A DNA stretch of 64,000 bases from Acanthosepion esculentum (lineage: Eukaryota; Mollusca; Cephalopoda; Sepiida; Sepiidae): positions 7,409,132 through 7,473,131 of the forward strand of contig OZ038498.1 of the NCBI GenBank assembly GCA_964036315.1. The letters are read 5' to 3'. A model generated the notes under the pieces. The model was not told the DNA's origin and did no database searches. It worked only from the letters and a program-made list of their open reading frames with translations. The first letter of the stretch is position 1. The number at the start of each line of letters is the position of its first letter. Below are positions 44,600 to 55,258 of this stretch, in pieces. The position numbers and the translations under genes were made by a program.

Positions 44600-45445
44600 T
44601 GCCGTGCCCTTTTATGACGTAGGAGATCATGGCTCTCCACATTTGCCTATAACTTGTAGCTGTCAATAAATTTTACTTACCCTTGTTTCTCTTTCCTTCT
44701 ATTCGACCTGTGATTATTATATTATCCAGGGCCTCCTTTCTTATTATGTGTCCCACAAATTTTATCTGCCTCTTCCAGATGTTAAGTATAAGCTTCCTCC
44801 TTGCTTGCATCCTCTCCAAAACCTCATCGTTGCTCACACGCTCGGTCCATGATATCCTTAGTACCCTTCTGTAGAACCATACTTTCGTTGCTTTGAGTCT
44901 CTTCTTTTCTTATTACGTGTCCCACAAATTTCATCTGCCTCTTCCTGATGTTAAGTATAAGCTTCCTCCTTGTTTGCATCCTCTCCAAAACCACATCGTT
45001 GCTCACACGCTCGGTCCATGATATCCTTAGTACCCTTCTGTAGAACCATACTTTCGTTGCTTTGAGTCTCTTCTTTTCTTATTACGTGTCCCACAAATTT
45101 CATCTGCCTCTTCCTGATGTTAAGTATAAGCTTCCTCCTTGTTTGCATCCTCTCCAAAACCACATCGTTGCTCACACGCTCGGTCCATGGTATCCTTAGC
45201 ATCCTTCCGATGAGACATACCTCCGCCGTCTTGAGTCTCTTCTTCATCTTTGAGGAGACCGTCCAACATTCGCTGCCATAAAGGAGGACAGATGTCACGT
45301 AGCCGATCCGTACTCTTTCCTTTGTTGCCAAAGATATCCTTCTGTCTCGTAATACGCTGGAATGCGTCTTTGGCCATCCCAATACGTCTTAGGATCTCAG
45401 CGTCACACTTGCCGGCCTCTGCTAGCCCTATTAAACCCGGACTGA
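44600..45445 (-). pseudogene. RTE-like LINE 3' part with internal 169-bp triplication
   Basis: Minus frames read GLAEAGKCDAEILRRIGMAK, DAFQRITR, RVRIGYVTSVLLYGSECWTV, SSKMKKRLKTAEVCLIGRML and RIPWTERVSNDVVLERMQTR, the end of RT and the C-terminal domain. The segment starting with the word at 44,781 recurs at 44,950 and 45,119, an exact 169-bp period. Since 169 is not a multiple of 3 the frame is lost across it. Confidence 0.85.
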
Positions 45446-46145
45446 GTTGAGCGTCCAAGAGGGAAACAATAAGAGAGGGGGAGATAGAGATTAAATTAGG
45501 AAAAATAGAGAGTGGGGGCGTAGAAAGACAGAAAGAGAGTGAGAGACAAAGAGGTGGAATGAAGTGAAGTCATCTTAGATAAAGGCCATTGTTTGTAGTG
45601 AGTGATTAAATCATCTTTTGTGATCGAACGATCTGCTGAGGGCAAATAAGCCACTGAACTAAAAATAACCTTTTTGAAATTAAAATTTTCTTCTTTTTTT
45701 TTTAATCTTATCTTCGCAAATTTGTTACAGACTGAAGGAAATAACCCTGTAAATGCCATCTTGGTGGATCGATTTACGATGAAATTCTATTAAAAAGAGA
45801 ACGCCACTTTTAATTAGGTACGTACAAAAATTCGCTAACAAGATGAAAAATTCCCCAAACATAAAAACGAAATTTTATCATCAAAACCTTTGTGCTATTA
45901 TTAAGAGGAAAGATCAAATATTTTTTTTATATAAAAAAAAACTTTCTTTCTTATTGTTTTTAGAACCTTGGAGATTTTGGTGAGATATCTTGTTTTCCTA
46001 ACGTTAACGCAGTTTCGTCAATTTGTACCGGGAATTTTAGCCTTTTTTCGCGGTGAAAAACATATTGATTCTTTCAAAATCACATACTTTTCAGATTTTA
46101 ATAGGACTTTCAGGACTTACCCATATATTAAGTATATATATATAA

Positions 46146-46177
<32 letters not shown>

Positions 46178-46439
46178 GAAAAGGCGTTCATGTTGTATTC
46201 GTCATATAATTTATTTTCAGTTATGTGTCCTTTGTATAACTTCCAAACATCAGACTGTCAATAAATAAGTCAACACGTAAACCGTCTTTAAAAAAAGATG
46301 CTTTTCTGTGCTATTTTAAATTAAAGTAATATTTGTTTCAACTCAGAAGGCATTTTCTTGAGATTCCTACATTTAAAGCATATAAATGTGGGGTGAATTT
46401 ATAATTTCTCTATTCGATTTGTACATTCAATAAGGCTGT
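45446..46439. other. Mostly unassigned
   Basis: 45,843-45,950 resembles 29,285-29,390. (TA)-rich sequence lies at 46,133-46,178. No gene recognised. Confidence 0.35.
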
Positions 46440-46633
46440 GAGGAATACAAGGAAATGGAAGGCCAGCATCAAATAAGTCAACGAATAGTATCGGTGAAAG
46501 AACCGCAGAGAAAACGGAGAGAGATTTGCGGGCGGAAGAGCGACAAGCAACTCGTCACCTTAACACAGTAACATGGCAATAACAGAGAAATGCTACGGAA
46601 GAATGAGATTGACAAGATTATCTTCAGAACAGG

Positions 46634-46635
<2 letters not shown>

Positions 46636-46697
<62 letters not shown>

Positions 46698-46925
46698 GTG
46701 TGTATGTGTATATATATATAAAAGTGAACATTGAAGTCAACACTTAGAGGCGACAGGCTGTTTCATGCTAGACGCAATCGTCAGGCCTGACAAATGCGTC
46801 TAGCATCAAACAGACTGTCGCCTCTAAGTGTTGACTTCAATGTTCACATTTATATTTACACAGGCTCTATCTCTGATATTGAGCACTTTATCTCATAAAT
46901 ATACCACACATTAAGAGTATATTTC

Positions 46926-46976
<51 letters not shown>

Positions 46977-46980
46977 CGAG
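46636..46980. mobile_element. Palindromic Penelope-like tail inserted in the Helitron
   Basis: After (CA)n(TA)n(TG)n, arms 46,732-46,787 and 46,790-46,848 form an inverted repeat, followed by the distal tail (ATTTATATTTACACAGGCTC and on) and (TA)n at 46,930-46,975. Same family as 10.0, 27.8, 58.3 and 60.9 kb. Confidence 0.75.
46748..46788 (-). ncRNA. Hammerhead ribozyme-like motif
   Basis: On the minus strand: helix I AGGC, core CTGACGA (46,784-46,778), helix II TGC/GCA, GAAA (46,764-46,761), helix III ACA-GCC-TGT, cleavage-type GTC with C at 46,752, helix I partner GCCT. Core bases are intact. The opposite arm on the plus strand has CTGACAA and CAAA, two core mutations. Confidence 0.55.
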
Positions 46981-48074
46981 AGTATAAATGGTATGAACGA
47001 GAAAGAAAGGATTATTTTCAGAATATGAGAAACAGAAGACGAATGGAGAAATGCTATGAATGTGGAAGAAAGACGTGACTAACTTCAGAACATAAGACAG
47101 AGAGCTCTAGAGAGAAGAATTGCTTTGAATGAGCATTAGCCTATAAGATACCATGCTACAGATTTGAATGTCGTTTGCCAATACCGTGCAACACTTAGAT
47201 TCAAAAGAGAACACTCGAATTACTACCAAAATCGAAAATCCATCGCTGCCTAACCTACAAGAGTTTCCTGTTCATCTCAGACGATTTTCTGACAGTGATG
47301 TTCCTGAACAATCAAATTTGAAATTACAACTGGATATATTCATTCGCTTCGTTTGGATCAAATATCACGACTCCAATAGGACGAGATCTTTTCTGCTTTT
47401 CGATTACAAGGCCAACATTAAGTATATCATTAACACCTTTCCTCATTGTTCTCTGACTGTAAATTATATGTATAATGTCAAACTGGACTTTGTATGGACA
47501 ACTCTATATTATAGAGGTTCATGAAGCACTGTAAAGTCGCAGTGAAAATAGTAATTGTTTGCGTTCAGTATTTGAAATTATCTCTGCTTTTATTTCAAAG
47601 AATCCTGATGCAGCAACGTATCAAGATATGAGAACTATATACAGTTACAAGCCAGAGAGTAATGTACAACCAAGTATAATATTGATGCATTTTATGTCAA
47701 GTCCAGATACAAGACGATACAACAACCCCACCAACAATGAGTTTTAAGCAATATTTGTCGTGGAAGATGGAACATCTCCAGTTCATCGACATATTGTTGT
47801 TGATCCACAAGGGCAGCAAAAACAACTCCCTTGTCATCTGCAATCTGGATCCCATGGTTTATCCAATATTATTTCCAAATGGAGAACAGAGTTGGCACAT
47901 AAACCTGGAGCCCGTCCAAGAACGCCAGACTAGTGTACGCAAGAAAAGTTACCATGTGTGGTCAAAAGAAATTAGAGACTCTGTTTTGAGATTTTTAGGA
48001 TTGGGCGTTTCTTCCCTCTGCAGCGGTGTCTCAGTATTCATCGTTGTTCTCTTCGTCGTTCGTTCGTGCGTTCC

Positions 48075-48785
48075 TCCTTTATTTTCCTTCCTTCCGTCCT
48101 TCCTTCCTTCTTTCCTTCCTTCGTTCTTTCCTTCCTTCCTTCCTTCCTTCCTTCCTTCCTTCATTCCCTTCCTTCCTTCCTTCCTTCCCCCGTCGGTTCA
48201 TCTCTCCCTTCCTTCCTTCCTTCCTTCCTTCCTTCCTTCCTTCCTTCATTCCTTCCTTCCTTCCTTCCTCCGTCCGTTCGTCTCTCCCTTCCTTCCTTCC
48301 TTCCTTCCTTCCTTCCTTCCTTCCTTCCTTCCTTCCTTCCTTCCTTCCTTACCTTTCCTTCCTTTTCTTTCCTTCCTTCCTTCCGTAACTTCAGTCCTTC
48401 CTTCCTTCCTTCCTCCGTCTGTTCGTCTCTCCCTTCCTTCCTTCCTTACCTTTCCTTCCTTTTCCTTCCTTCCGTAACTTCAGTCCTTCCTTCCTTCCTT
48501 CCTTCCTCCGTCCGTTCGTCTCTCCCTTCCTTCCTTCCTTCCTTACCTTTTATTCCTTTTCCTTCCTTCCTTCCTTCCGTAACTTCCTTCCTTCCGTAAC
48601 TTCCTTCCTTCCGTAACTTCAGTCCATCCTTCCTTCCTTCTTTCTTTCCTTCCTTCTTTCCTTCCTTCCTTCCTTCCTTCCTTCCTTCCTTCCTTCCTTC
48701 CTTCCTCCCTTCCTTCCTTCCTTCCTCCCTTCCTTCCTTCCTTCCTCCGTCCGTCCGTTCGTCCCTCCCTTCCTCCCTTCCGTCC
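48075..48785. repeat. (TTCC)n block with recurring interruptions
   Basis: Roughly 700 bp of TTCC repeats, punctuated by recurring words such as CCGTCCGTTCGTCTCTCCC (near 48,187, 48,269, 48,412, 48,507, 48,746) and CCGTAACTTCAGTCC (near 48,393, 48,474, 48,597). The Pro/Ser/Phe frames across it are not genes. Confidence 0.95.
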
Positions 48786-49310
48786 TTTTGCCTATAAAAG
48801 ACGTAATAATTGAGAAACTGTACGAGCAGGAAATTATTACGTAGATAAACGGTATGTAGTGCCTTTGAACAAGTGCCTCATGAAAAGATATCAAGCTCAT
48901 ATTAACAGGGAAGTATGCTCTTTGCTAAAAAAAGGCTTAATTACATATTGAAATATATGTACGAAGGAAATGACATCGGAATTATGGGAATCAATGACTG
49001 GGAGAGAATTGCAACTGAAACAGAAGACAAAGGCAAGAACACAATTAAATCAAGTCATTTTTTATCATGCACATATGTTTCACCTCTAGAAGCCATGTGG
49101 CATCTCAGACTACAAAATCCATGGTCAGTTCCATGCAGCTTATCGTTTAATTGGATATTAACCTGGTGAACAACATGTGTATTATCAAAAAGGCCAGGAG
49201 GTGCAAGCTGTTGGCCAAGAACAGCACCGTGATAAGTACTTAACTGCAATGTTTAAATAAAATCAACACGACACAGAAAATAGACAGCTTCTGCTAAGAG
49301 AGATAACTCA

Positions 49311-50545
49311 ACATTATTTTTAATTGGAATCATTAATCATATATTTAGCTAGCGACACTTCAGCATTTTAGTTGTTATAGTGTATCGTGCAGAGACTGAC
49401 CAGTCCACACTTTCCATTCTCGATATAATCCAAAAGCATCTCAGAGTCCTTGTTGACAAATTATTTTCCATCCACCAAAGTCTCTCTCTTTCTCTCACAG
49501 GCGGGATATAGCAAGCCCCTGACTGCTCTATCGTCTCTTCCATGGAAAATGCCCGGACAAATTGCATTCATTTAAACTGCCACTTTTAACCTTCATGTCC
49601 AAGACCCGCCATGACAATCATATTTTAGCAAGCCACCCACATTCCATCCGTATTCCATTGGTCAGAAGTAAGTTCCACTCGAACAGATTCTTCCAGTGAA
49701 CCAATCCTCTGTGGAACCGAATCCCAAGAGGATGTTTCCCCATTCATTATAATCTTAACCTGTTTATAATTAGAATGAACCGTTATATTCCCCTTCTATC
49801 CGTATAAACTACGCCTTAACGTAACCCTTTACCTGGAGTGGCTCCGGGGCTTGTAGAGCAAAGCTGATAGTTATGAAAAAGTTGGTGAAACTATTTTAGT
49901 AACAGCGTATCAGGAAGCTAAAAGAATATGAAATAAATAAACGAAGGACAAGACATTGTTCTTGAATTAAAAAAAAAATTGGGACATGAAAGTGAGAATC
50001 TCTTCCATAATCAAGATTGTAAGTGGGTGTAGTAGGAAGCTTGAATCGGCTGGAGATGAGAGAAAAAAAATAAAACTATTCGAACCGAGGCACAAAATCG
50101 CTGATACCACTGAACAAGTGTTGGAGATGAAGGGGAAATTGACGTCACTCGACCGATGCCGATAAACATTACAATTCCCGGGTGTGAGTAAAATTATAAT
50201 AATATTATAACGGCAATAATGCAAAGAACGTACAATCATTGTGTATAGCTCCCCATTCCCAGAAGTCGATATGTTCAGATGTATGTGTATGTGATGTGTT
50301 GTGATGTGGTCGGCCCAGGCGGATTTAAGTGAAACAGCTGTAATATCACGGAAGAGTAAAAGAGAATTCCTCACTCAACCGTCTGAGAATCAAAGTGAAT
50401 GAAGAGATACTATTTTTGAAACCAGAATCGCTTCATTCGGCTTTCAGCGCTGATTTATTCAAGAAGCTTACAATTTCGCATATTCATCGCTTTTGATGTC
50501 AAAGCGAAGCGCCACAAAGTTTCTTTCCATCTGAAATCATCAATC
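49311..50545. other. Nothing recognised
   Basis: Near-average composition without a clear coding frame, element or hairpin. Confidence 0.35.
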
Positions 50546-50623
50546 ATGAAAACAACAAGGCTAATCGCGGCAACTACGATTTCGGCAATTATGTCGGCGG
50601 TCAGTATTAGCGTTGATTATTAA
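50546..50623 (+). other. Possible signal-peptide-coding first exon
   Basis: A 25-codon frame reads MKTTRLIAATTISAIMSAVS and continues five more codons to TAA at 50,621. The charged start, hydrophobic core and small residues resemble a secretion signal. GTCAGT at 50,600 could be a splice donor within it. No downstream exon was identified, so chance is a real alternative. Confidence 0.2.
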
Positions 50624-50754
50624 GAATTCCAGTCACCAGGACTGTCTCTATAAATTAGTTCTAAATTAGTTAGTAGTTCAGCTGTTATTAATACTAGCAC
50701 CATAAGCACATCTCTGTATCTATCTCTCTCTCTCTCTCTATATATATATATTAT

Positions 50755-50830
50755 TATTACACGTCTCTATGTTGAATAAAAGCTTCTGTAAATGGAGACA
50801 CAGGTTCGAATCCTGCCGGAGGGAACATTT
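50755..50830 (+). repeat. B-box-containing tRNA-like fragment
   Basis: ACAGGTTCGAATCCTGCC gives a T-arm-like stem and loop, but no matching A-box or acceptor partner exists upstream, where (CT)n and (TA)n lie. Probably a truncated SINE head. Confidence 0.35.
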
Positions 50831-50929
50831 TCTTTATATTTTTTTTCGAGTAGATGAATACATACTGTTTAAAGTTTATTTTTAGCATTATTTATTTGTA
50901 CGTCTACTCAAATATGGGTATCCAGTAAA

Positions 50930-51317
50930 CATGATGATGATGATGATGATGATGATCCCCTTCACTTTTATAGTTGATGGCGGATCCGAATGCAAAAGCC
51001 ACACCTTTTCACAACGGTCTATCATCGGTAGCCATCAGCAATTCTGGTACAGTCATACCTGTACATCTTTTGACAATGTCCAACCAGTTTTTGCATTGGC
51101 GCCCCCTCTTACGTCCATCTTCCACGGTGCCTTGCATGATGGTCTTGCACGGGCTGTCGTGCATTGCAATGTGTCCAAACCACGCCATTTCCCCCCGTTT
51201 GACAGTGACAAGAAGAGGTTCCTGGTGTCCCACAAAACTTTCAATCCTTTTCCGCACAAACCCATTGTTTTTTGTTCCCAATAGAAAATGCCAATATGAT
51301 CTATCATAAAAGTTCAT
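50930..51317 (-). pseudogene. LINE C-terminal fragment with (CAT)n tail
   Basis: The minus frame reads VKRGEMAWFGHIAMHDSPCK, TIMQGTVEDGRKRGRQCKNW, LDIVKRCTGMTVPELLMATD, a C-terminal domain common in RTE-type polyproteins. The 3' end, at the left, abuts a trinucleotide run (50,932-50,956), as expected for a microsatellite-tailed LINE. It differs in sequence from the other LINE families here. Confidence 0.75.
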
Positions 51318-51373
51318 ATAAAACTACGAACCTTATAAAAATCTTGATAAGGAGAAAAATAAATGCACACACA

Positions 51374-51433
<60 letters not shown>

Positions 51434-51776
51434 TATAAACTGTATATTTAGGCAGCAATTTTTCATTGATGCATGTTTCATTAAATAATATAGACAAGTT
51501 TTGTCTATTTATTTTAAGTAAGTTCCTTTCATATTGTCTGATAAGCTTAATAACATTATCATTGAAAGGCGAAAGGAAATCACCATATTGACACAGGTTT
51601 GAATCCAATCTAAGCTTTCGGCTTCCATAAGCCATTATCAGAGTTAACAATTTCAATAGATCAAACAACACACGGACGAAACAACAATGATAGTCCGCCC
51701 TTGCTGCATGAAAAATTTCAAAGCAAGGACAAACACATGTATACGAGACGCGGAAGCGAAAATCGCGGCGCAGCTC

Positions 51777-51830
<54 letters not shown>
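51318..51830. repeat. (TA)n tracts with hairpin segments
   Basis: (TA)n at 51,377-51,440 is followed by a copy of the 11.5-kb repeat (TGCATGTTTCATTAAATAAT, 51,470-51,530). A hairpin, ATACGAGACGCG against CGCAGCTCGTAT (51,740-51,778), abuts (TA)n at 51,779-51,828. Confidence 0.7.
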
Positions 51831-51834
<4 letters not shown>

Positions 51835-51949
51835 GTATTAAAAAGATTGCGTCAAAATAAAAATAAATTTTTTACATAGAAAAGTAAGTATGATCTGGAA
51901 TTAAACTCAGTTCACAAAAAATAGTTGAGGATTGAAAGAACATATGGTG

Positions 51950-52400
51950 TGGAGTCTTCTATGTGTCGTGTCTCGTCAGGATTTGGCCAATCATGACTCT
52001 CCACAACTTCCTATCCTTCGTAAATTTTAGCAATATTAGACATTTTACTATCCCTCTCGTATTCTATCAGTTTAACGCAAGCTCAATAATTGCATTACTC
52101 GCTGCGTCCTGCAATCAATTTGTCATGTGAGTGGCAAAATCTCCATGCCCTCTTTCTTTATTATATACCCTAGAAATTTAAACTGTCTCTTTCTGATATT
52201 AAGTATAAATTTATTTTTTGTTTCGATTTTCTCCAAAATTTCGTCTACGGTATTCTTAGAACCCTTCTATAGAATTACGTTTATGTTGCTTCAAGTCATC
52301 TTTGAGGCGATTTTCCAGCATTGACTACTATATAGAAGAACTGACATTAAGTAATCGTTCAGTCCTCTTTTCTTTGTTTCAAACGACATTTGCGTGCTTC
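51950..52400 (-). pseudogene. RTE-like LINE 3' end
   Basis: Same family and order as 32.2 and 44.6 kb on the minus strand: the 3' region with GGAGAGTCATGATTGGCC, the LNIRKRQ-like segment (near 52,190) and the CWTI/SK-like region (near 52,320). It is heavily decayed. Confidence 0.7.
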
Positions 52401-52643
52401 ATAATATGTTGCTTAGCTTATCTTTTAAAAGGCATCTTTCACTATCGCAATACTACTTCGAAAATTGAGAGAACTTTGAGCGATACGGAAAACGTTCAGA
52501 ATTTTGGCAGCTTCACCAATCCATTCAAATTCCCCGGATGTTTGGGTAGCACTTGGTGCATTTGTCATTTTTGTACTTGCATAAAGGTCGCTTTAGTTAA
52601 TTGCAATATGAAATATAAATACCGTTTTTTTCTTTTTATCTCT

Positions 52644-53050
52644 GACTGTTAAAGAGTGTGAGTTCAATACCCGGTTCAGGCAGTGGAGAACTTTCAGAGG
52701 GAAAATTACCAGGAGATAACTGATAACTGACATCCATCAAACATGGCTCGTGGAACTAGAACAGTCTACCCCAGTGATCGAAATAAAGGGTTCGATTCGA
52801 AATTCCAATCACCTGAAGAAGGCCGGAGCGTACAACGGCCGAAACGTTGTGACAAAAATGGCGACAAAGATGAGGACAATAGTCCGACTAATGTAAATAC
52901 TGGACTGTTAACATGTCTGTCTATATTTCTGAGATGAGGTATTATGTACACTATTTACATTATTCGAAAGAAGGCCGGAGCGTACAATAGCCGAAAACGT
53001 TGTGATAAATATGGCGACAAAGATGAGGACAATAGTCCGAATAATGTAAA
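52644..53050 (+). repeat. Composite repeat: head, body and hammerhead-like core
   Basis: Most complete copy of the family. It starts with a B-box-like GAGTTCAATACCCGGTTC, continues with AGGAGATAACTGATAACTGA, CGTGGAACTAGAACAGTCTA, AAATAAAGGGTTCGATTCGA, the ribozyme-like core at 52,809-52,852, and the tail unit GCGACAAAGATGAGGACAAT. A second tail unit with a partial core follows at 52,970-53,050. The A-box half of the head seen at 38.5 kb is missing here. Confidence 0.7.
52809..52852 (+). ncRNA. Hammerhead-like core in the composite repeat
   Basis: Helix I TCAC/GTGA, core CTGAAGA (52,813-52,819), one extra A, helix II GGCC/GGCC with a 12-base loop, GAAA (52,841-52,844), minimal helix III ACGT and a GUT-type cleavage site at 52,848. 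The extra A before helix II is non-canonical and may weaken activity. Confidence 0.45.
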
Positions 53051-53590
53051 TAGTGTTAACATATCATCATAAGGATATTACGTATATTAATATTAAAAAT
53101 ATTAAGAAAACAAAACAAAAAGGAATAGAAAGTCATGTTCGATTAATAAATTTAATAAAAATACGCAAGGAATTTAATCTAATGGAATCGCAAAGCATGA
53201 TACGTTTCTCTAAAATACGACCCGGCGTATCACATTATTGGTCACTTTTTAATTCATCCTATTTAGAAAACTAATGAAAGGACCTTTATACTATCAGTAT
53301 GCAGGGATTTCGCAGTGTTAAATTATAAAGGCCAACATGTTACTCTTACAGCTTTTTCAACTTTATAAAATAAATCTTGTAATCACAGAACGCGTGAAAC
53401 GTTTACAAAATCAAATGTTTCAATGCAAATATCGACAACAGTGTTATGAAAAGTCGAAAAAGTTTTGAAGACAACATTATATACACGTATAGTATATATT
53501 TCATTAAACTAGTTTTAGAATACAATCATTCATTGATCCCGTATTTCTTAATGTAAAGTAAATTGCGAAGTATCCAGCTTAGATTTCTAT
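53051..53590. other. Nothing recognised
   Basis: AT-rich; a 73-codon frame at 53,053-53,274 has no motif. Confidence 0.35.
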
Positions 53591-53592
53591 AT

Positions 53593-53960
53593 TCATTCGT
53601 GCTTGTAAATAGCCGTCAGCCAATGTAAAACCTCCTCTTCAGATTTAAGTCGAGTGAATAAAGTGGACAATTTATCAAACGAGTCTTTGAAATTCATTTT
53701 ATTCTGATATGAATTAGTTTTCCTTACCGAATGTGATGGAATATTGTGGTGCATAATAATTACCTTAACACCATCTTGAACTCTGCATGGGCCCATTACT
53801 TTAACACATTCTAAGTGGTAAAGTGATGGGACTACGCCAAGTTCCAGGTGTAAATCGGCATGGCCAAAACATCACACCACCCGAAAACAGCGCAGCACCG
53901 TCTTGTTGGAATTTCAACAAGACTCCATTAGTCTGACCATTGTGAATAATCACGGAAAAT
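53593..53960 (-). pseudogene. Tc1-type (DD37E-like) transposase fragment
   Basis: Minus frames read GGVMFWPC, then VMGPCRVQDGVK, then IIMHHNIPSHSVRKTNS, matching the order GGGIMIW, VGPFKLKDGVK, IFMQDNAPSHASK in the 59-kb element, with the stretch between the last two deleted and the catalytic D of QDN changed to H. Heavily decayed. Confidence 0.65.
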
Positions 53961-54500
53961 AACGCTTGAAAATGGTCTTATATCCTGTTGCCTATTTTAT
54001 TCGAAATTATTTTCGGCTAGCATTTAAAGAGACCTACTCTTTGGTCTCAAATGTTTTGTCATTTGATTTTGGACAAGATGTTTTGTGCTTTTTAACACTT
54101 CCTCGCTAGCACAAGGCTAAAACTGTCATAGCTTGACAAAGACGGAATTTAAAAATAAAACAACTTATCTCTTGATATTGAATTCAGCTTGATAAGATTA
54201 AGATCTCAACTTACCCTAATCATATCTGCATTATTCAACGAAAATTATCAGTTCCTTGGTACCAAAAAGGCCATTTTTATTATTTTCCAAGATTGTAAAA
54301 TTATCATTTCATGTTCAAAACATCATTACGGACCATCTTAAAGCTTCAAACTTACAACCCAGCTCTTAATTTAAAACTTCGACATACAGGACATTTCATG
54401 CAAATGTCTGCCATTTCTTAATGTGCGTAGTGCGAACAAGTTTTCCATTTAAATGCGCAGGTAGATGTTGCCATCTTTCAGGTTCCAATACGTAATTATT
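53961..54500. other. Nothing recognised
   Basis: No motif or repeat seen. Confidence 0.35.
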
Positions 54501-54529
54501 TTATGTATCGGTTCGACATGAAGTCATTA

Positions 54530-54600
54530 ATTTCTGTTTGGATTGAACCCTTTATTTAATCTACAGGAGTAGACTGTTCTCGTTCCACTGCCCATATCTC
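54530..54600 (-). repeat. Short composite repeat fragment
   Basis: Reverse of the GAACGAGAACAGTCTACTCC and AAATAAAGGGTTC words of the composite repeat. Confidence 0.5.
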
Positions 54601-54859
54601 GGGATATCTCGTCTAGTTCTTATTTTTTAGCATTGTTCGTCTATTGCTCGCCTTTTTCTACCGAGTTCAGGTACAGATATCCGGGCCAAGGGGTTGAAAA
54701 CATAATGACAATGTCATCACATTCACAAGCCAGTGCTTATAGACACTAGGCTAAAAATAAATCCCTTTTATTTCTTTTCAAATAAAAACATATAAACATA
54801 GAATAAAACCGGTAAAATATTTGCGCAGTAAAATTAACGTTTTACTAACAAACGAATTT

Positions 54860-55258
54860 TTGACTATATTTTTGAGATGAGGCATTATGTACATTATTTA
54901 CATTATTCGGACTATTGTCCTCATCTTTGTCGTCATATTTATTGCAACGATTCGGCTTTTCAGTATCTGTCTATATTTCTGAGATGAGGTATTATGTACA
55001 TTATTTACATTATTCGGACTATTGTCCTCATCTTTGTCGCCATAGGTATTACAACGTTTCGGCCTTTCAGTATCTGTCTATATTTCTGATATGAGGTATT
55101 ATGGACACTATTTACATTATTCGGACTATTGTCCTCATCTTTATCACAACGTTTCGGCCGTTGTATGCTCCGGCCTTCTTCAGGTGGTTGGAATGTCAAA
55201 CTGATCCCTTTATTTCGCTCACTGAGGTAAACTGTTCTAGTTCCACGTTCCATATTTA
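54860..55258 (-). repeat. Minus-oriented composite repeat with three tail units
   Basis: Three tail units in reverse orientation, then a body with a core at 55,145-55,187 (minus: CAC/GTG helix I, CTGAAGA, GGCC/GGCC, GAAACGTT), then AAATAAAGGGATCAGTTTG and CGTGGAACTAGAACAGTTTA. It ends head-to-head against the array that starts at about 55,260. Confidence 0.8.

Larger units (their letters stand above)
46440..49310 (+). pseudogene. Helitron, interrupted and decayed
   Basis: Pieces of a Helitron polyprotein follow in order on the plus strand: Arg/Glu-rich N-terminal part (KTERDLRAEERQATRHLNTV, 46,510; NGMNERERIIFR, 47,000), a segment with PSLPNLQEFPVHLRRFSD (47,240), SPDTRRYNNPTNNEF (47,700), NLDPMVYPILFPNGEQSWHI (47,850) and, after the (TTCC)n block, RYVVPLNKCLMKRYQAHINR (48,860), LKYMYEGNDIGI, and YVSPLEAMWHLR (49,085). 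These correspond to the Rep/helitron-like region; no helicase motifs follow. Insertions at 46,636-46,980 and 48,075-48,785 split it, and there are many stops. Confidence 0.75.

Noticed and set aside
47949..48599. Pro/Ser/Phe-rich frames
   Set aside because: Translation of (TTCC)n; the flanking coding pieces belong to a Helitron.
50790..50825. tRNA gene
   Set aside because: A T-arm and B-box are present, but there is no D-arm, anticodon stem or closing acceptor stem.
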